From Prevotella sp. (GTDB lineage Bacteria > Bacteroidota > Bacteroidia > Bacteroidales > Bacteroidaceae): a DNA stretch of 64,000 bases. Positions 27,670 through 36,719 of this stretch are shown here, piece after piece. The stretch's first letter is position 1; each line of letters begins with the position of its first letter. The notes under the pieces were generated by a model. That model saw only the letters and a list, made by a program, of their open reading frames with translations, was not told the origin of the DNA and did not search any database. The position numbers were made by a program, and so were the translations under genes. The stretch covers positions 496,001 through 560,000 of the forward strand of contig JAFZVV010000011.1 in assembly GCA_017617615.1 (NCBI GenBank). The letters run 5' to 3'.

Positions 27670-29859
27670 CTATCTTATAAACAACAGTTCGCGGTATTTC
27701 GGCAGTGTCCAGCACTCGTCGCTCACGATGAGTTCGAGCTTGTCGATTTCCCGCCTGATTTCCTCCATCTTCGGCTCCACGCTATCGTGGTAGGCAATGG
27801 CTTTCTCACGCACGTCGGCAATCTTGTTGGCCACCTTGCGGGCATTCACCAGGTCTTCCACGCCAGTCTCTATGGCTTGGGTGCGCTCTGCTATCTCCCT
27901 GATGATACCCTTATTGCGGGCTGTGAGTTTGTCGGCCTCTTCCTTCGGGAAAATCTCGTACATGTTGAGCACGTTCTTTGCCAACTGACTCTGGTACTGC
28001 GTGGCGATGGGGATGATATGGTTCATGCTCAGGTCGCCCATCACGCGGGCTTCTATCTGCACCTTCTTCGTGAAAGTCTCCCATTTCACCTCATTGCGGG
28101 CTGCCAGTTCTTTCGCGTTCATCACGTTCATCTTCTCAAACATGTTGATGGTGTCGGGCGTCAGGTAGTTGTCGAAAATCAACGGACAACTCTTCTCTAC
28201 GTCGAGACCACGCTGTGTGGCTTCTTCCACCCACTCTTCGCTGTAGCCGTTGCCGTCGAAGTGGATGGGGCGGCAGGTGCGGATGTCGTCGCGGATGACG
28301 TCGAGAATGGCACCCGTCTGGTCTTCACCTTTGGCGATGAGGGCATCGACACGGCGCTTGAAGTCGACAAGGGCTTCGGCAACAGCCGTGTTGAGGGCAA
28401 TCATCGCAGAGGCACAGTTGGCTTCCGAACCGACGGCACGGAACTCGAAGCGGTTGCCGGTGAAGGCGAACGGACTGGTGCGGTTGCGGTCGGTATTGTC
28501 GATGAGGAGTTCGGGAATCTCGGGGATGTCGAGACGCATGCCCTGCTTGCCTGCCATGCCGAGGAGGTCGCGCTTGTCGGCCTTCTCGATATGGTCGAGC
28601 AACTCGCTGAGCTGGTTGCCCAGGAACGAGGAGATGATGGCGGGAGGTGCCTCGTTGGCTCCCAGTCGGTGGGCGTTGGTGGCACTCATGATGGAGGCTT
28701 TCAGCAGTCCGTTGTGGCGGTATACCCCCATCAGTGTCTCTACGATGAACACCACGAAGCGCAGGGTTTCCTCAGGCGTCTTTCCCGGACTGTGCAACAG
28801 GATGCCCGTGTCGGTGGAGAGGCTCCAGTTGTTGTGCTTTCCCGAACCGTTGATGCCGGCGAAGGGCTTCTCGTGTAGCAGTACACGGAACCCATGCTTG
28901 CGTGCCACCCGTTTCATGAGCGACATGAGCAGCATGTTGTGGTCGACGGCGAGATTGGTCTCCTCGTAGATGGGCGCCAGTTCAAACTGGTTGGGCGCCA
29001 CCTCGTTGTGGCGTGTCTTGCAGGGGATGGACAGCTCGAGCGCTTGAATCTCCAGGTCTTTCATGAAGGCTTGCACACGGTCGGGGATGGTGCCGAAATA
29101 GTGGTCGTCCATCTGCTGGTTCTTCGCGGAGTCGTGACCCATGAGGGTGCGGCCGGTGAGCATGAGGTCGGGACGGGCGCTGTAGAGCCCTTCGTCGACG
29201 AGGAAATATTCCTGCTCCCACCCCAGGTTGCAGGTCACCTTCCTCACGTCGGGATAGAAATAATGGCAGACATCGGTGGCAGCGTTGTTTACCGCACGCA
29301 GGGCGCGGAGCAACGGGGCCTTGTAGTCGAGGGCCTCACCGGTGTAGGAGATGAAAATAGTGGGGATACAGAGGGTATCGTCGATGATGAACACGGGCGA
29401 TGTAGGGTCCCAGGCTGAATAGCCACGTGCCTCGAAGGTATTGCGTATGCCACCGCTGGGGAACGACGAGGCATCGGGCTCTTGCTGCATGAGGAGCTTT
29501 CCGCTGAACTGTTCTATCATGCCACCCTTGCCGTCGTGCTCGATGAACGCGTCGTGCTTCTCCGCCGTGCCCTCAGTCAGTGGTTGGAACCAATGGGTAT
29601 AGTGTGTTGCCCCATTCTCCTCGGCCCATTGCTTGATGCCTTTGGCCACGGCATCGGCGATGGAGCGGTCGAGGCGGGCACCGTTGTCGATGACGTCGGT
29701 AAGTTGCAGGTATACCTCACGGGGCAGGTACTTGAACATCTTGTCGCGGGTGAACACGTACTTGCCGAAATAATCCGAAGGGCGTTCGGCGGGGGAAGTC
29801 ACTTCAAGGGGTTTTTTCTTGAAAGCCTCTTCTACTACCTGGAATCTTAAATTTGCCAT
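27670..29859 (-). CDS. glnN: Glutamine synthetase type III
   Basis: The protein has 729 residues, the usual length of GSIII and far longer than the 470 of GSI. Family features include the N-terminal SPAERPSDYFGKYVFTRDKM block, metal and substrate motifs DHNMLLMS and GSGKHNNWS, and NRTSPFAFTGNRFEFR. It makes glutamine from glutamate, ammonia and ATP in the cytoplasm and is the typical GS of Bacteroidales. The HAD phosphatase gene follows. I could not find a clear TAnnTTTG element on its own strand in the 90-base gap shared with the divergent porin gene. Confidence 0.96.
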   Translation of the reverse strand: MANLRFQVVEEAFKKKPLEVTSPAERPSDYFGKYVFTRDKMFKYLPREVYLQLTDVIDNGARLDRSIADAVAKGIKQWAEENGATHYTHWFQPLTEGTAEKHDAFIEHDGKGGMIEQFSGKLLMQQEPDASSFPSGGIRNTFEARGYSAWDPTSPVFIIDDTLCIPTIFISYTGEALDYKAPLLRALRAVNNAATDVCHYFYPDVRKVTCNLGWEQEYFLVDEGLYSARPDLMLTGRTLMGHDSAKNQQMDDHYFGTIPDRVQAFMKDLEIQALELSIPCKTRHNEVAPNQFELAPIYEETNLAVDHNMLLMSLMKRVARKHGFRVLLHEKPFAGINGSGKHNNWSLSTDTGILLHSPGKTPEETLRFVVFIVETLMGVYRHNGLLKASIMSATNAHRLGANEAPPAIISSFLGNQLSELLDHIEKADKRDLLGMAGKQGMRLDIPEIPELLIDNTDRNRTSPFAFTGNRFEFRAVGSEANCASAMIALNTAVAEALVDFKRRVDALIAKGEDQTGAILDVIRDDIRTCRPIHFDGNGYSEEWVEEATQRGLDVEKSCPLIFDNYLTPDTINMFEKMNVMNAKELAARNEVKWETFTKKVQIEARVMGDLSMNHIIPIATQYQSQLAKNVLNMYEIFPKEEADKLTARNKGIIREIAERTQAIETGVEDLVNARKVANKIADVREKAIAYHDSVEPKMEEIRREIDKLELIVSDECWTLPKYRELLFIR

Positions 29860-29891
29860 GTTCGCTTATTCTTATTTTGGATGTTTTTGTT

Positions 29892-29899
29892 TATCTTTG
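29892..29899 (+). promoter_or_regulatory. Promoter -7 element for the TorF-like porin
   Basis: TATCTTTG matches TAnnTTTG, 50 bases before the ATG at 29950, in the gap shared with glnN. Confidence 0.6.
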
Positions 29900-29949
29900 C
29901 AGATGATACGTTTGTCGTCAAGTTTTTGATACCTAACTTCTTAACTGAC

Positions 29950-30654
29950 ATGAAGATGAAAAAATGGTTTCTTGTGGCAGCGATGGCTGCCTTCTTCGTT
30001 ACCCCGGCAGGAGCACAAGACTCCCTTGAAGTCAATATGGCTGCTGATGTCGTCAACCAGTATGTATGGCGCGGACAGTATTGTGGTGCCGTCAGTCTGC
30101 AACCCTCTCTCGGTCTGGGCTACAAGGGCCTGAGTCTGGAGGCATGGGGCAGCGTGGGATTGTCGGAGCCGTCGGACGACAAGGAACTCGACCTCACACT
30201 GTCGTATACCTTAGGCGGACTGACCGTCGGTGTGACCGACTATTGGTTCAACTCACCCTCGGAACGTTATTTCCTCTATGATGCCCACCGCACCAGTCAT
30301 GTGTTTGAGGCGTTCGCCGGCTATGACTTCGGATTCCTGTCGCTCACCTGGTATACCAACTTCGCAGGCAACGACGGTGAGAACAACGATGGCGAGCGGG
30401 CTTATTCCTCGTTTGTACAGGCCACGGCACCTTTCCGTCTTGCTTCGTGCGACTGGGAGGCAACCATCGGTGTGGCACCTTATGCCACGACATCCTACGA
30501 CACCGACGGATTTGCCGTCACCGAACTGTCGCTCAAGGCCACCAAGGAGATTTCCGTCACCGATAAGTTCAGTATCCCGCTCTTTGCTGCCATCTCTGCC
30601 AACCCGCGCGACCAGAAGGCCTATTTCCTCTTCGGCTTTACGCTGAAGCCATGA
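29950..30654 (+). CDS. TorF-like putative outer-membrane porin
   Basis: The protein has 234 residues. A signal peptide (MKMKKWFLVAAMAAFFVTPAGAQ) precedes a beta-barrel with VNQYVWRGQYCG near the N-terminus, a layout I associate with the TorF/Gcw_chp family, and ends in an aromatic strand (YFLFGFTLKP). The earlier start at 29881 would begin before the promoter element. It diverges from glnN, and a link to uptake of nitrogen compounds is only a guess from position. The stop lies 15 bases from the rseP stop on the other strand. Confidence 0.65.
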   Translation: MKMKKWFLVAAMAAFFVTPAGAQDSLEVNMAADVVNQYVWRGQYCGAVSLQPSLGLGYKGLSLEAWGSVGLSEPSDDKELDLTLSYTLGGLTVGVTDYWFNSPSERYFLYDAHRTSHVFEAFAGYDFGFLSLTWYTNFAGNDGENNDGERAYSSFVQATAPFRLASCDWEATIGVAPYATTSYDTDGFAVTELSLKATKEISVTDKFSIPLFAAISANPRDQKAYFLFGFTLKP

Positions 30655-30669
30655 TGTTGGCAGCCAGGT

Positions 30670-32133
30670 CTACATCATGCCCAGCCACCGAAGGATGTCG
30701 TTGAGGTTGGCTACGACCATGAGCAACACGAGGATGGCAAATCCCACATATTCGGCACGCGCCATGAACTTGTCGCTTGGCTTGCGCCCGGTAACCATCT
30801 CATAGAGCAGGAAGAGTACATGTCCTCCGTCGAGGGCAGGGATGGGAAGGATGTTCATGAATGCCAGGATGATGCTGAGGAAGGCCGTCATGTTCCAGAA
30901 CATCTGCCAGTTCCACGTCTCGGGGAAGAGACTGCCGATGGTTCCGAAACCACCCAGCGACTTCGCGCCGTCGGCGGTAAATACGTATTTCAGGTCGTCG
31001 ACGTAGCCACGCAAGATATCCAGTCCATATTTGATGCCGGCGGGGAAACTCTCAAAGAACCCATATTTCTTTTCCGTAGGCTTGTAATAGGTGTAGATGC
31101 TGCTCTGCACCACACCCAGCATCATGTTCTCGTCGAGCATGGTGCGGATGGTGTCGCACTGTCCGGTTGCGCCACGGGTGTAGACGATGTTCACGGTACG
31201 GTATTTCAGGCTGTCGGCCTTCGTTCCCTTGGCGGTGACGATGTCGTTGAGACGGCTTATCTGCAAGAGGAAGTCGCCCCAGGTGTCAAGGGCGGAGTCG
31301 TTCACCGAAAGCAGTTTGTCGCCCTTGGCCAGCCCGGCCTTGTCGGCGGGTGTACCGGGAAGGACGGAGTCGATGACACAGGGCACGTAGGGTTGCACGA
31401 ATGTGGGCTGTGTCTTCAGCATGTCGAGCAGGTTGAGGTCACCGGGAAGGGTGAGCGACATCTTCTTGCCCTCGCGGATGATGTCTACACGCTTGGCCTC
31501 GGAAAGGCTGCGGTAGAGGTCGACATCGAACCGCTTGAATGTCTTCTTGTCGGTACCCAGCAGGATGTCACCATCCTTGAATCCCAGGGCCTTGGCCTCG
31601 CTGTTGAACTTCATGCCCATCGACATGTCCTTGGTCTGGATGTAGGAGTCGCCCCAGTAGAAGAGCACCATGGAATAGATGAACAGGGCAAGGAGGAAGT
31701 TCACCAATACACCGCCAATCATAATCAGTAGGCGCTGCCAGGTGGGCTTCGTGCGGAATTCATAGGGCTGTGGCTCGTCGCTGAGTTGCTGGTTGGTCTC
31801 GTCGATCATTCCCGAGATAGCACAGTAGCCACCCAGGGGGAGCCAGCCAATGCCATATTCCGTGCCTACATATTCCTTTTCCTTGTATTCCTTGCCGTCC
31901 TTGTCTTTCAACGTCTTTTCGGGCACCACCACGGGGTCTTTCTTGAACAGCCGGCGGAACCAGGGGTCGTAGGTGCTGAAGAGGTGGAACTTGGGATTGA
32001 AGAAGATGTAGAACCGCCTCACCCTCACCTTGAAGAGTTTCGCGAAGAAGAAATGGCCTCCCTCGTGAAGCAACACGAGGAGGGATATCGAGAGGATGAA
32101 TTGTACTAACTTGATTAAAAATACACTGTTCAT
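30670..32133 (-). CDS. rseP: Site-2 intramembrane protease RseP
   Basis: The protein has 487 residues. The zinc site HEGGH is at residues 23-27 in the first membrane helix, a second zinc ligand lies in PALDGGHVLF near the C-terminus, and PDZ regions lie between (FKDGDILLG; LPGTPADKAGLAKGDKLLSVN). It cuts membrane-bound anti-sigma factors and signal-peptide remnants. It is last in a minus-strand run with dxr, rimM, murA and DUF4290, an order typical of Bacteroidales, 76 bases after dxr. Confidence 0.95.
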   Translation of the reverse strand: MNSVFLIKLVQFILSISLLVLLHEGGHFFFAKLFKVRVRRFYIFFNPKFHLFSTYDPWFRRLFKKDPVVVPEKTLKDKDGKEYKEKEYVGTEYGIGWLPLGGYCAISGMIDETNQQLSDEPQPYEFRTKPTWQRLLIMIGGVLVNFLLALFIYSMVLFYWGDSYIQTKDMSMGMKFNSEAKALGFKDGDILLGTDKKTFKRFDVDLYRSLSEAKRVDIIREGKKMSLTLPGDLNLLDMLKTQPTFVQPYVPCVIDSVLPGTPADKAGLAKGDKLLSVNDSALDTWGDFLLQISRLNDIVTAKGTKADSLKYRTVNIVYTRGATGQCDTIRTMLDENMMLGVVQSSIYTYYKPTEKKYGFFESFPAGIKYGLDILRGYVDDLKYVFTADGAKSLGGFGTIGSLFPETWNWQMFWNMTAFLSIILAFMNILPIPALDGGHVLFLLYEMVTGRKPSDKFMARAEYVGFAILVLLMVVANLNDILRWLGMM

Positions 32134-32209
32134 GTTGTTTTGTTTGTTTGATGGGAATACCCCGTCTTGATTATTGAATGGTTGGTGCCAGGAGGCACGT
32201 GATATGTCG

Positions 32210-33367
32210 TTATCTTAATTGTGAGGCCGCGATGCGACGGGCCTCGGCATCGGTTTGCACGTAGGTGTCGTAGGATGGATTGGCATCAAACGGCGTGAGG
32301 TGCATGGTCTTCTCAATGATGTTGCCCATCTCCAGGAAACCGCATCGGTCTTCGAGGAACGCGCGGTTCACCACCTCGTTGGCGGCATTCACGATGCAGG
32401 GCATGTTGCCGCCACGGCCGATGGCTTCGAAAGCCAGGGCGAGGCAATGGAATTTCTCCAGGTCGGGCTCGAAGAACTCCAGCGGATGCTTGAAGAAATC
32501 GAGTCGCTCACCGCTCAGGGTAAGGCGCTGGGGGAATGAGAAGGCATACTGGATGGGCAGCCGCATGTCGGGAACGCCGAGCTGGGCCTTCACCGAGCCG
32601 TCGCGGAACTGCACGGCGCTATGCACCACCGACTGTGGATGCACCAACACCTGGATGCGGTCGGCGGGCACGCCGAAGAGCCATTTCGCCTCTATCACCT
32701 CGAATCCCTTGTTCATCATCGTGGCGCTGTCGATGGTAATCTTCGCGCCCATGTCCCAGGTGGGGTGGCGGAGGGCATCGGCTTTGGTCACATGTGCCAG
32801 TTCATCGACCGACTTCGTACGGAATGGTCCGCCGCTTGCCGTGAGGAGTATTTTCTCAATCTCGTTGCAGTCTTCACCCACCAGACTCTGGAAGATGGCG
32901 GAGTGCTCGCTGTCGACGGGGATGATGGGGGCATGATATAGTGTGGCCAACTGGCAGATGAGCTCTCCCGCCACCACCAGGGTTTCCTTGTTGGCCAGGC
33001 AGATCTTCTTACCGGCCTTGATGGCGTGGATGGTGGGCGACAGTCCTGCAAAGCCCACCATGGCGGTGAGCACCATGTCGATGGGCGAGGCTTCCACAAT
33101 CTCGTCGATGGCCCGTGCGCCGGCATACACCTTGATGTCGGGCAGGTCGGCAAGGAGTGACTGCAACTCGTCGTAATGCGCTTCGTTGGCAATCACCACG
33201 GCGGCAGGGTGGAACTTGCGGGCTTGCAAGGCCAATTCCTGCACACGGTTGTTGGCAGTGAGGCAATACACCTCATACAGGTCGGAATGCTCTTCTATCA
33301 CTTCGAGTGCCTGGGTGCCTATCGACCCCGTAGACCCGAGAATGCATATCTGTTGTTTCTTTTCCAT
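32210..33367 (-). CDS. dxr: 1-deoxy-D-xylulose-5-phosphate reductoisomerase
   Basis: The protein has 385 residues. The NADPH site is GSTGSIG near the N-terminus; NKETLVVAGE, PVDSEHSAIFQ, TASGGPFR and KITIDSATMMNKGFEVIEA are the metal and substrate motifs of Dxr. It makes 2-C-methylerythritol 4-phosphate in the MEP isoprenoid pathway. I chose the ATG at 33367 (MEKKQQICIL) over the frame start at 33379, as the product then begins close to the nucleotide-binding strand. The gap to rimM is 15 bases, filled with TCAAATTT words. Confidence 0.96.
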   Translation of the reverse strand: MEKKQQICILGSTGSIGTQALEVIEEHSDLYEVYCLTANNRVQELALQARKFHPAAVVIANEAHYDELQSLLADLPDIKVYAGARAIDEIVEASPIDMVLTAMVGFAGLSPTIHAIKAGKKICLANKETLVVAGELICQLATLYHAPIIPVDSEHSAIFQSLVGEDCNEIEKILLTASGGPFRTKSVDELAHVTKADALRHPTWDMGAKITIDSATMMNKGFEVIEAKWLFGVPADRIQVLVHPQSVVHSAVQFRDGSVKAQLGVPDMRLPIQYAFSFPQRLTLSGERLDFFKHPLEFFEPDLEKFHCLALAFEAIGRGGNMPCIVNAANEVVNRAFLEDRCGFLEMGNIIEKTMHLTPFDANPSYDTYVQTDAEARRIAASQLR

Positions 33368-33382
33368 TTCAAATCTCAAATT

Positions 33383-33904
33383 TCAAATTTCAATCAATCC
33401 TTCCGGAAGCTGCATGGTGATGCGCCGGTGTTCACGGTCAATGTCGACAACAAAATCGTCGGCAGCGGGAATAAGCATGGTGCTTCCCCCGCTGGTGCGT
33501 ACTTCGAAGAGGGTGTTGATGGTGCTCAGGTCTACGGCAACGATCTCGCCCACTTCCTTGTGGCTCACGGTATCGGTAATGCGGAAACCCACAATCTCGT
33601 TCCATGTCAGTTCTCCATCGTTGCCACCAGCGAGGTCGCGGGCGAAGAACACTTCGCAACCCGTCAGTTCGGATGCCCTGTTGGCATCGTCGATGTCGAT
33701 AAACTTCACGATGGCGGTATCGTCGTTGCGGAACCGGTATTCCTCGAAGAAAAAGGGCACGAGGATACCGTCGGTTTCCAGAAACACGTAGTCGGCTTCA
33801 GTGCGGTCGAACACATCATCGGTGAAATGCAGCAGCACTTCACCTTTCACGCCATGGACTTTCCCAATCCGTCCGATTCTGAACACGTCGTCGTGGCTTA
33901 CCAT
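33383..33904 (-). CDS. rimM: Ribosome maturation factor RimM
   Basis: The protein has 173 residues: RimM domain at the N-terminus (IGRIGKVHGVKGEVLLHF) and a PRC-barrel-like second half (VGFRITDTVSHKEVGEI; LIPAADDFV). It assists maturation of the 30S head. The stop lies 15 bases before dxr and the start 9 bases after murA, so it is within the operon. Confidence 0.94.
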   Translation of the reverse strand: MVSHDDVFRIGRIGKVHGVKGEVLLHFTDDVFDRTEADYVFLETDGILVPFFFEEYRFRNDDTAIVKFIDIDDANRASELTGCEVFFARDLAGGNDGELTWNEIVGFRITDTVSHKEVGEIVAVDLSTINTLFEVRTSGGSTMLIPAADDFVVDIDREHRRITMQLPEGLIEI

Positions 33905-33913
33905 GGCAGAGGG

Positions 33914-35221
33914 TTATTTCACGCGCTCGATATGGGCACCCAGCAAGCGCAGGCGGTTCTCGATATCCTGATAGCCGCGGTCGATCTGCTCGATGTTAGC
34001 GATGCGGCTCGTGCCGTTGGCACTGAGGGCGGCAATGAGGAGGGCGATGCCCGCACGGATGTCGGGACTGGTCATGCGTCCGGCCCGCAGCTGTATCTTG
34101 TGGTCATGTCCCACCACCACGGCCCGGTGAGGGTCGCAGAGGATAATCTGTGCGCCCATGTCGATGAGTTTGTCGACGAAGAACAAACGGCTTTCAAACA
34201 TTTTCTGGTGGATGAGCACGCTACCCTTGGCCTGTGTGGCCACCACGAGCAATACCGAGATGAGGTCGGGGGTAAGTCCTGGCCACGGAGCATCGGCAAT
34301 GGTCATGATGGTGCCGTCGATAAAGGAATCTACCTCATAATTGTCGTGGCGGGGGATGAAGATGTCGTCGCCCTTTACCTCTATGGTGATACCCAATCGG
34401 CGGAAGATGTCGGGGATGATGCCGAGGTTGGGCATCGACACGTCCTTGATGGTGATGCCGTCGCCCACCATGGCAGCCATGCCGATGAACGACCCTACCT
34501 CAATCATGTCGGGCAGGATGGTGTGGGTGGCACCATGCAGCCGCTCCACACCTTCTATGGTAAGGAGGTTGGAGGCGATGCCGCTGATGCGTGCCCCCAT
34601 GCTGTTGAGCAGGTGGCACAACTGCTGGATGTAAGGTTCGCAGGCGGCATTGTAGATGGTGGTGGTACCCTCGGCAAATACCGATGCCATGATGATGTTG
34701 GCAGTACCGGTGACCGAGGCTTCGTCGAGAAGCATGTGGCATCCCTTCAGGTGGTCGGCCTTCAGTTCGAAGACATCACGTCCGTCGATGCGGTCGAAAC
34801 TTGCGCCCAACCGTCCAAATCCCAGGAAATGGGTGTCGAGCCTGCGCCGCCCGATCTTGTCGCCACCGGGTTTGGCAACCACGGCACGATGGTATCGTGA
34901 GAGCAGCGGACCAATCATCAGCACGCTGCCACGGAGCGATGAGCACTTCTTCACGAACTCATCACTCTCCAGGTAGTCGAGATGCAGGTCGTTGGCCTGG
35001 AACGTGAAGTCACCGGATGCATTCTTGCTCACCCGAACGCCCATGTCGAGGAGCAGCATGATGAGGTTGTTCACGTCAAGAATGTCGGGGACGTTCTGGA
35101 TGCGTACCTCCTCGTCGGTAAGCAGGCAGGCACTGATCACTTGCAGTGCCTCATTCTTGGCACCTTGTGGCGTGATGGTGCCATGTAGGCGATGGCCTCC
35201 TTCAATGATGAACGATTGCAT
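33914..35221 (-). CDS. murA: UDP-N-acetylglucosamine 1-carboxyvinyltransferase, Asp-type
   Basis: The protein has 435 residues and the MurA fold, with the NxxNEAL-like start (GAKNEALQV) and the DRGYQDIENRLRLLGA end. It catalyses the first committed step of peptidoglycan synthesis (enolpyruvyl transfer from PEP). The active-site loop reads KPGGDKIGRRR, with Asp121 where most bacteria have the Cys115 that fosfomycin alkylates. Asp variants (Mycobacterium, Chlamydia, Borrelia) are active and fosfomycin-insensitive. It starts 3 bases after the DUF4290 gene. Confidence 0.95.
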   Translation of the reverse strand: MQSFIIEGGHRLHGTITPQGAKNEALQVISACLLTDEEVRIQNVPDILDVNNLIMLLLDMGVRVSKNASGDFTFQANDLHLDYLESDEFVKKCSSLRGSVLMIGPLLSRYHRAVVAKPGGDKIGRRRLDTHFLGFGRLGASFDRIDGRDVFELKADHLKGCHMLLDEASVTGTANIIMASVFAEGTTTIYNAACEPYIQQLCHLLNSMGARISGIASNLLTIEGVERLHGATHTILPDMIEVGSFIGMAAMVGDGITIKDVSMPNLGIIPDIFRRLGITIEVKGDDIFIPRHDNYEVDSFIDGTIMTIADAPWPGLTPDLISVLLVVATQAKGSVLIHQKMFESRLFFVDKLIDMGAQIILCDPHRAVVVGHDHKIQLRAGRMTSPDIRAGIALLIAALSANGTSRIANIEQIDRGYQDIENRLRLLGAHIERVK

Positions 35222-35224
35222 GGG

Positions 35225-35821
35225 CTATTTCTTTTTCTTGCGCTTTTCGGTGAACTCTCTCTCGTTGATTTTCTCGAAAGTGAATTTCTTCAGGTCGAGT
35301 TGTATCACGCCGTCAGTGAAACGGGCAAGGTCGGATGCCACCTTCTCGTCATCGGCAGAACCATGGCTCCACTGGTAGAGGCTGCGCTTCATGTGGTTGG
35401 CAGTGATGCGCACCAACTCGTCGCGCTCGGCACCCGGCGGCATGGTCTTCAGCTTGTCGAACACCTCAAACATCATGTTGCCATAGTGACGCACGGGGAT
35501 GTCGCGCATGGGATAACCCAATGGCTCGGGCTTGGTGGCTATCGTGGCGGCCATGCTCACATCATATGGATAGTCGATGTCGAGACGGAAACCGCTCATC
35601 AGCGCAAGGTGGTCCCACAGTTTCTGCTTGTGGTTCATACTGTCGCCGCCCTGCGGAACCATGCGTTCCATCACGGCGATGATGGTTTCGGCACAGCGCT
35701 GGCGCTCCTCTTTCGTGGGGAGCGAGATGGCATGGTCGACCATCTTCTGCACTTCGCGGCCGTATTCGGGCAACACGAGTTTCTCGCGCTGGGTGTTGTA
35801 GTCTAATCCTTCTATGTTCAT
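35225..35821 (-). CDS. DUF4290 family protein
   Basis: The protein has 198 residues, soluble and charged, with a basic Lys-rich end (KRKKKK). It begins MNIEGLDYNTQREKLVLPEYGR, a start I associate with DUF4290 proteins of Bacteroidetes, which sit upstream of murA in this order. Function is unknown. No signal peptide or membrane segment. It is 41 bases from tsaB upstream and 3 bases from murA downstream. Confidence 0.85.
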   Translation of the reverse strand: MNIEGLDYNTQREKLVLPEYGREVQKMVDHAISLPTKEERQRCAETIIAVMERMVPQGGDSMNHKQKLWDHLALMSGFRLDIDYPYDVSMAATIATKPEPLGYPMRDIPVRHYGNMMFEVFDKLKTMPPGAERDELVRITANHMKRSLYQWSHGSADDEKVASDLARFTDGVIQLDLKKFTFEKINEREFTEKRKKKK

Positions 35822-35862
35822 GTCAATGGTTTTGTCGTTTCGTTTCTTGCCGCCTTACGGGC

Positions 35863-36552
35863 TTAAAGCAGTTTCTTGGGGGTCTTGGCCACGAAATCCT
35901 TCAGGTAGAAGGGTGTGAAATAGGCCACGTCTTCATATTGCCCGAGGGCGATGCGTTTCTCTGCCAGCGGGAACATGTATTTGGCCAAGGGCTTCTTGCC
36001 TTCCAACAGCCGGGCGTTGGGATGGTCAATGGCCGTCATGCACTTGGCGGCACCGTTGCCGAAGAAATACACGGGGTGCTCGTCGAGAAACGCCCGGTAG
36101 GTATCGCCGTCCACCACGTCGGCCTGAATGCCACGTACCTGATGCAGGGCACGGTCGTAGATGGCAGAGTAGACTTCCATGCGTCGGGCATCAATCATCG
36201 GGCAGAGCAAGGCGTCGTCTTCCAGTTCCTCGGCCAGCAATACGGGCACGCACAACAACTCAAGCGTGGGGATGGCAATCAGGCGCAGGTCGCGTCCATA
36301 GCACACGCCCTTGGCCATCGACACGCCGATGCGGAGGCCAGTATACGAACCAGGGCCACAACTCACAGCCACGGCATCGAAGGGGATGGCGTGGTTGTCG
36401 GTGAAAGAGAGGGCCTCGTCAACGAACGACCCCAGGCATTCGGCATGATTGCGACCAGTGAGTTCTTCCTGATGGAATATGCATGCCCCATCCTGACTCA
36501 CAGCCACGGAACAGGCATCGGTGCTGGTGTCGATATTCAGTATGCAAGACAT
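35863..36552 (-). CDS. tsaB: tRNA threonylcarbamoyladenosine biosynthesis protein TsaB
   Basis: The protein has 229 residues. It has the ASKHA nucleotide-fold start CILNIDTSTDACSVAV and the family segment AVSCGPGSYTGLRIGVSMAKG. TsaB supports TsaD in making t6A at position 37 of ANN-decoding tRNAs. It is the first gene after a divergent promoter region and may lead the DUF4290-murA-rimM-dxr-rseP transcript. Confidence 0.94.
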   Translation of the reverse strand: MSCILNIDTSTDACSVAVSQDGACIFHQEELTGRNHAECLGSFVDEALSFTDNHAIPFDAVAVSCGPGSYTGLRIGVSMAKGVCYGRDLRLIAIPTLELLCVPVLLAEELEDDALLCPMIDARRMEVYSAIYDRALHQVRGIQADVVDGDTYRAFLDEHPVYFFGNGAAKCMTAIDHPNARLLEGKKPLAKYMFPLAEKRIALGQYEDVAYFTPFYLKDFVAKTPKKLL

Positions 36553-36593
36553 CTCGTGGAAATAATCTTTCTTATCCTAAATAAATTAAAGTG

Positions 36594-36601
36594 CAAAAAT
36601 A
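36594..36601 (-). promoter_or_regulatory. Promoter -7 element for tsaB and following genes
   Basis: The minus strand reads TATTTTTG, 42 bases before the tsaB ATG. It is back to back with the yicC promoter. Confidence 0.6.
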
Positions 36602-36623
36602 CGGATTTTTCCGCAGAATGTTG

Positions 36624-36631
36624 TATTTTTG
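36624..36631 (+). promoter_or_regulatory. Promoter -7 element for yicC-gmk-nadD
   Basis: The plus strand reads TATTTTTG, 88 bases before the yicC ATG at 36720. The two divergent -7 elements are only 22 bases apart, so polymerase binding may be mutually exclusive. Confidence 0.6.
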
Positions 36632-36719
36632 CATAAAATTCTAATGCCATCGGCAGATTTTAGGCGTAACTTCACACTGCGTGGCATTTATTTCGTATTT
36701 ATTTAAAGGACAATTGGAA

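Noticed and set aside
27664..28878. 404-residue plus-strand frame antisense to glnN
   Set aside because: Antisense shadow of glutamine synthetase III with no recognisable domain.
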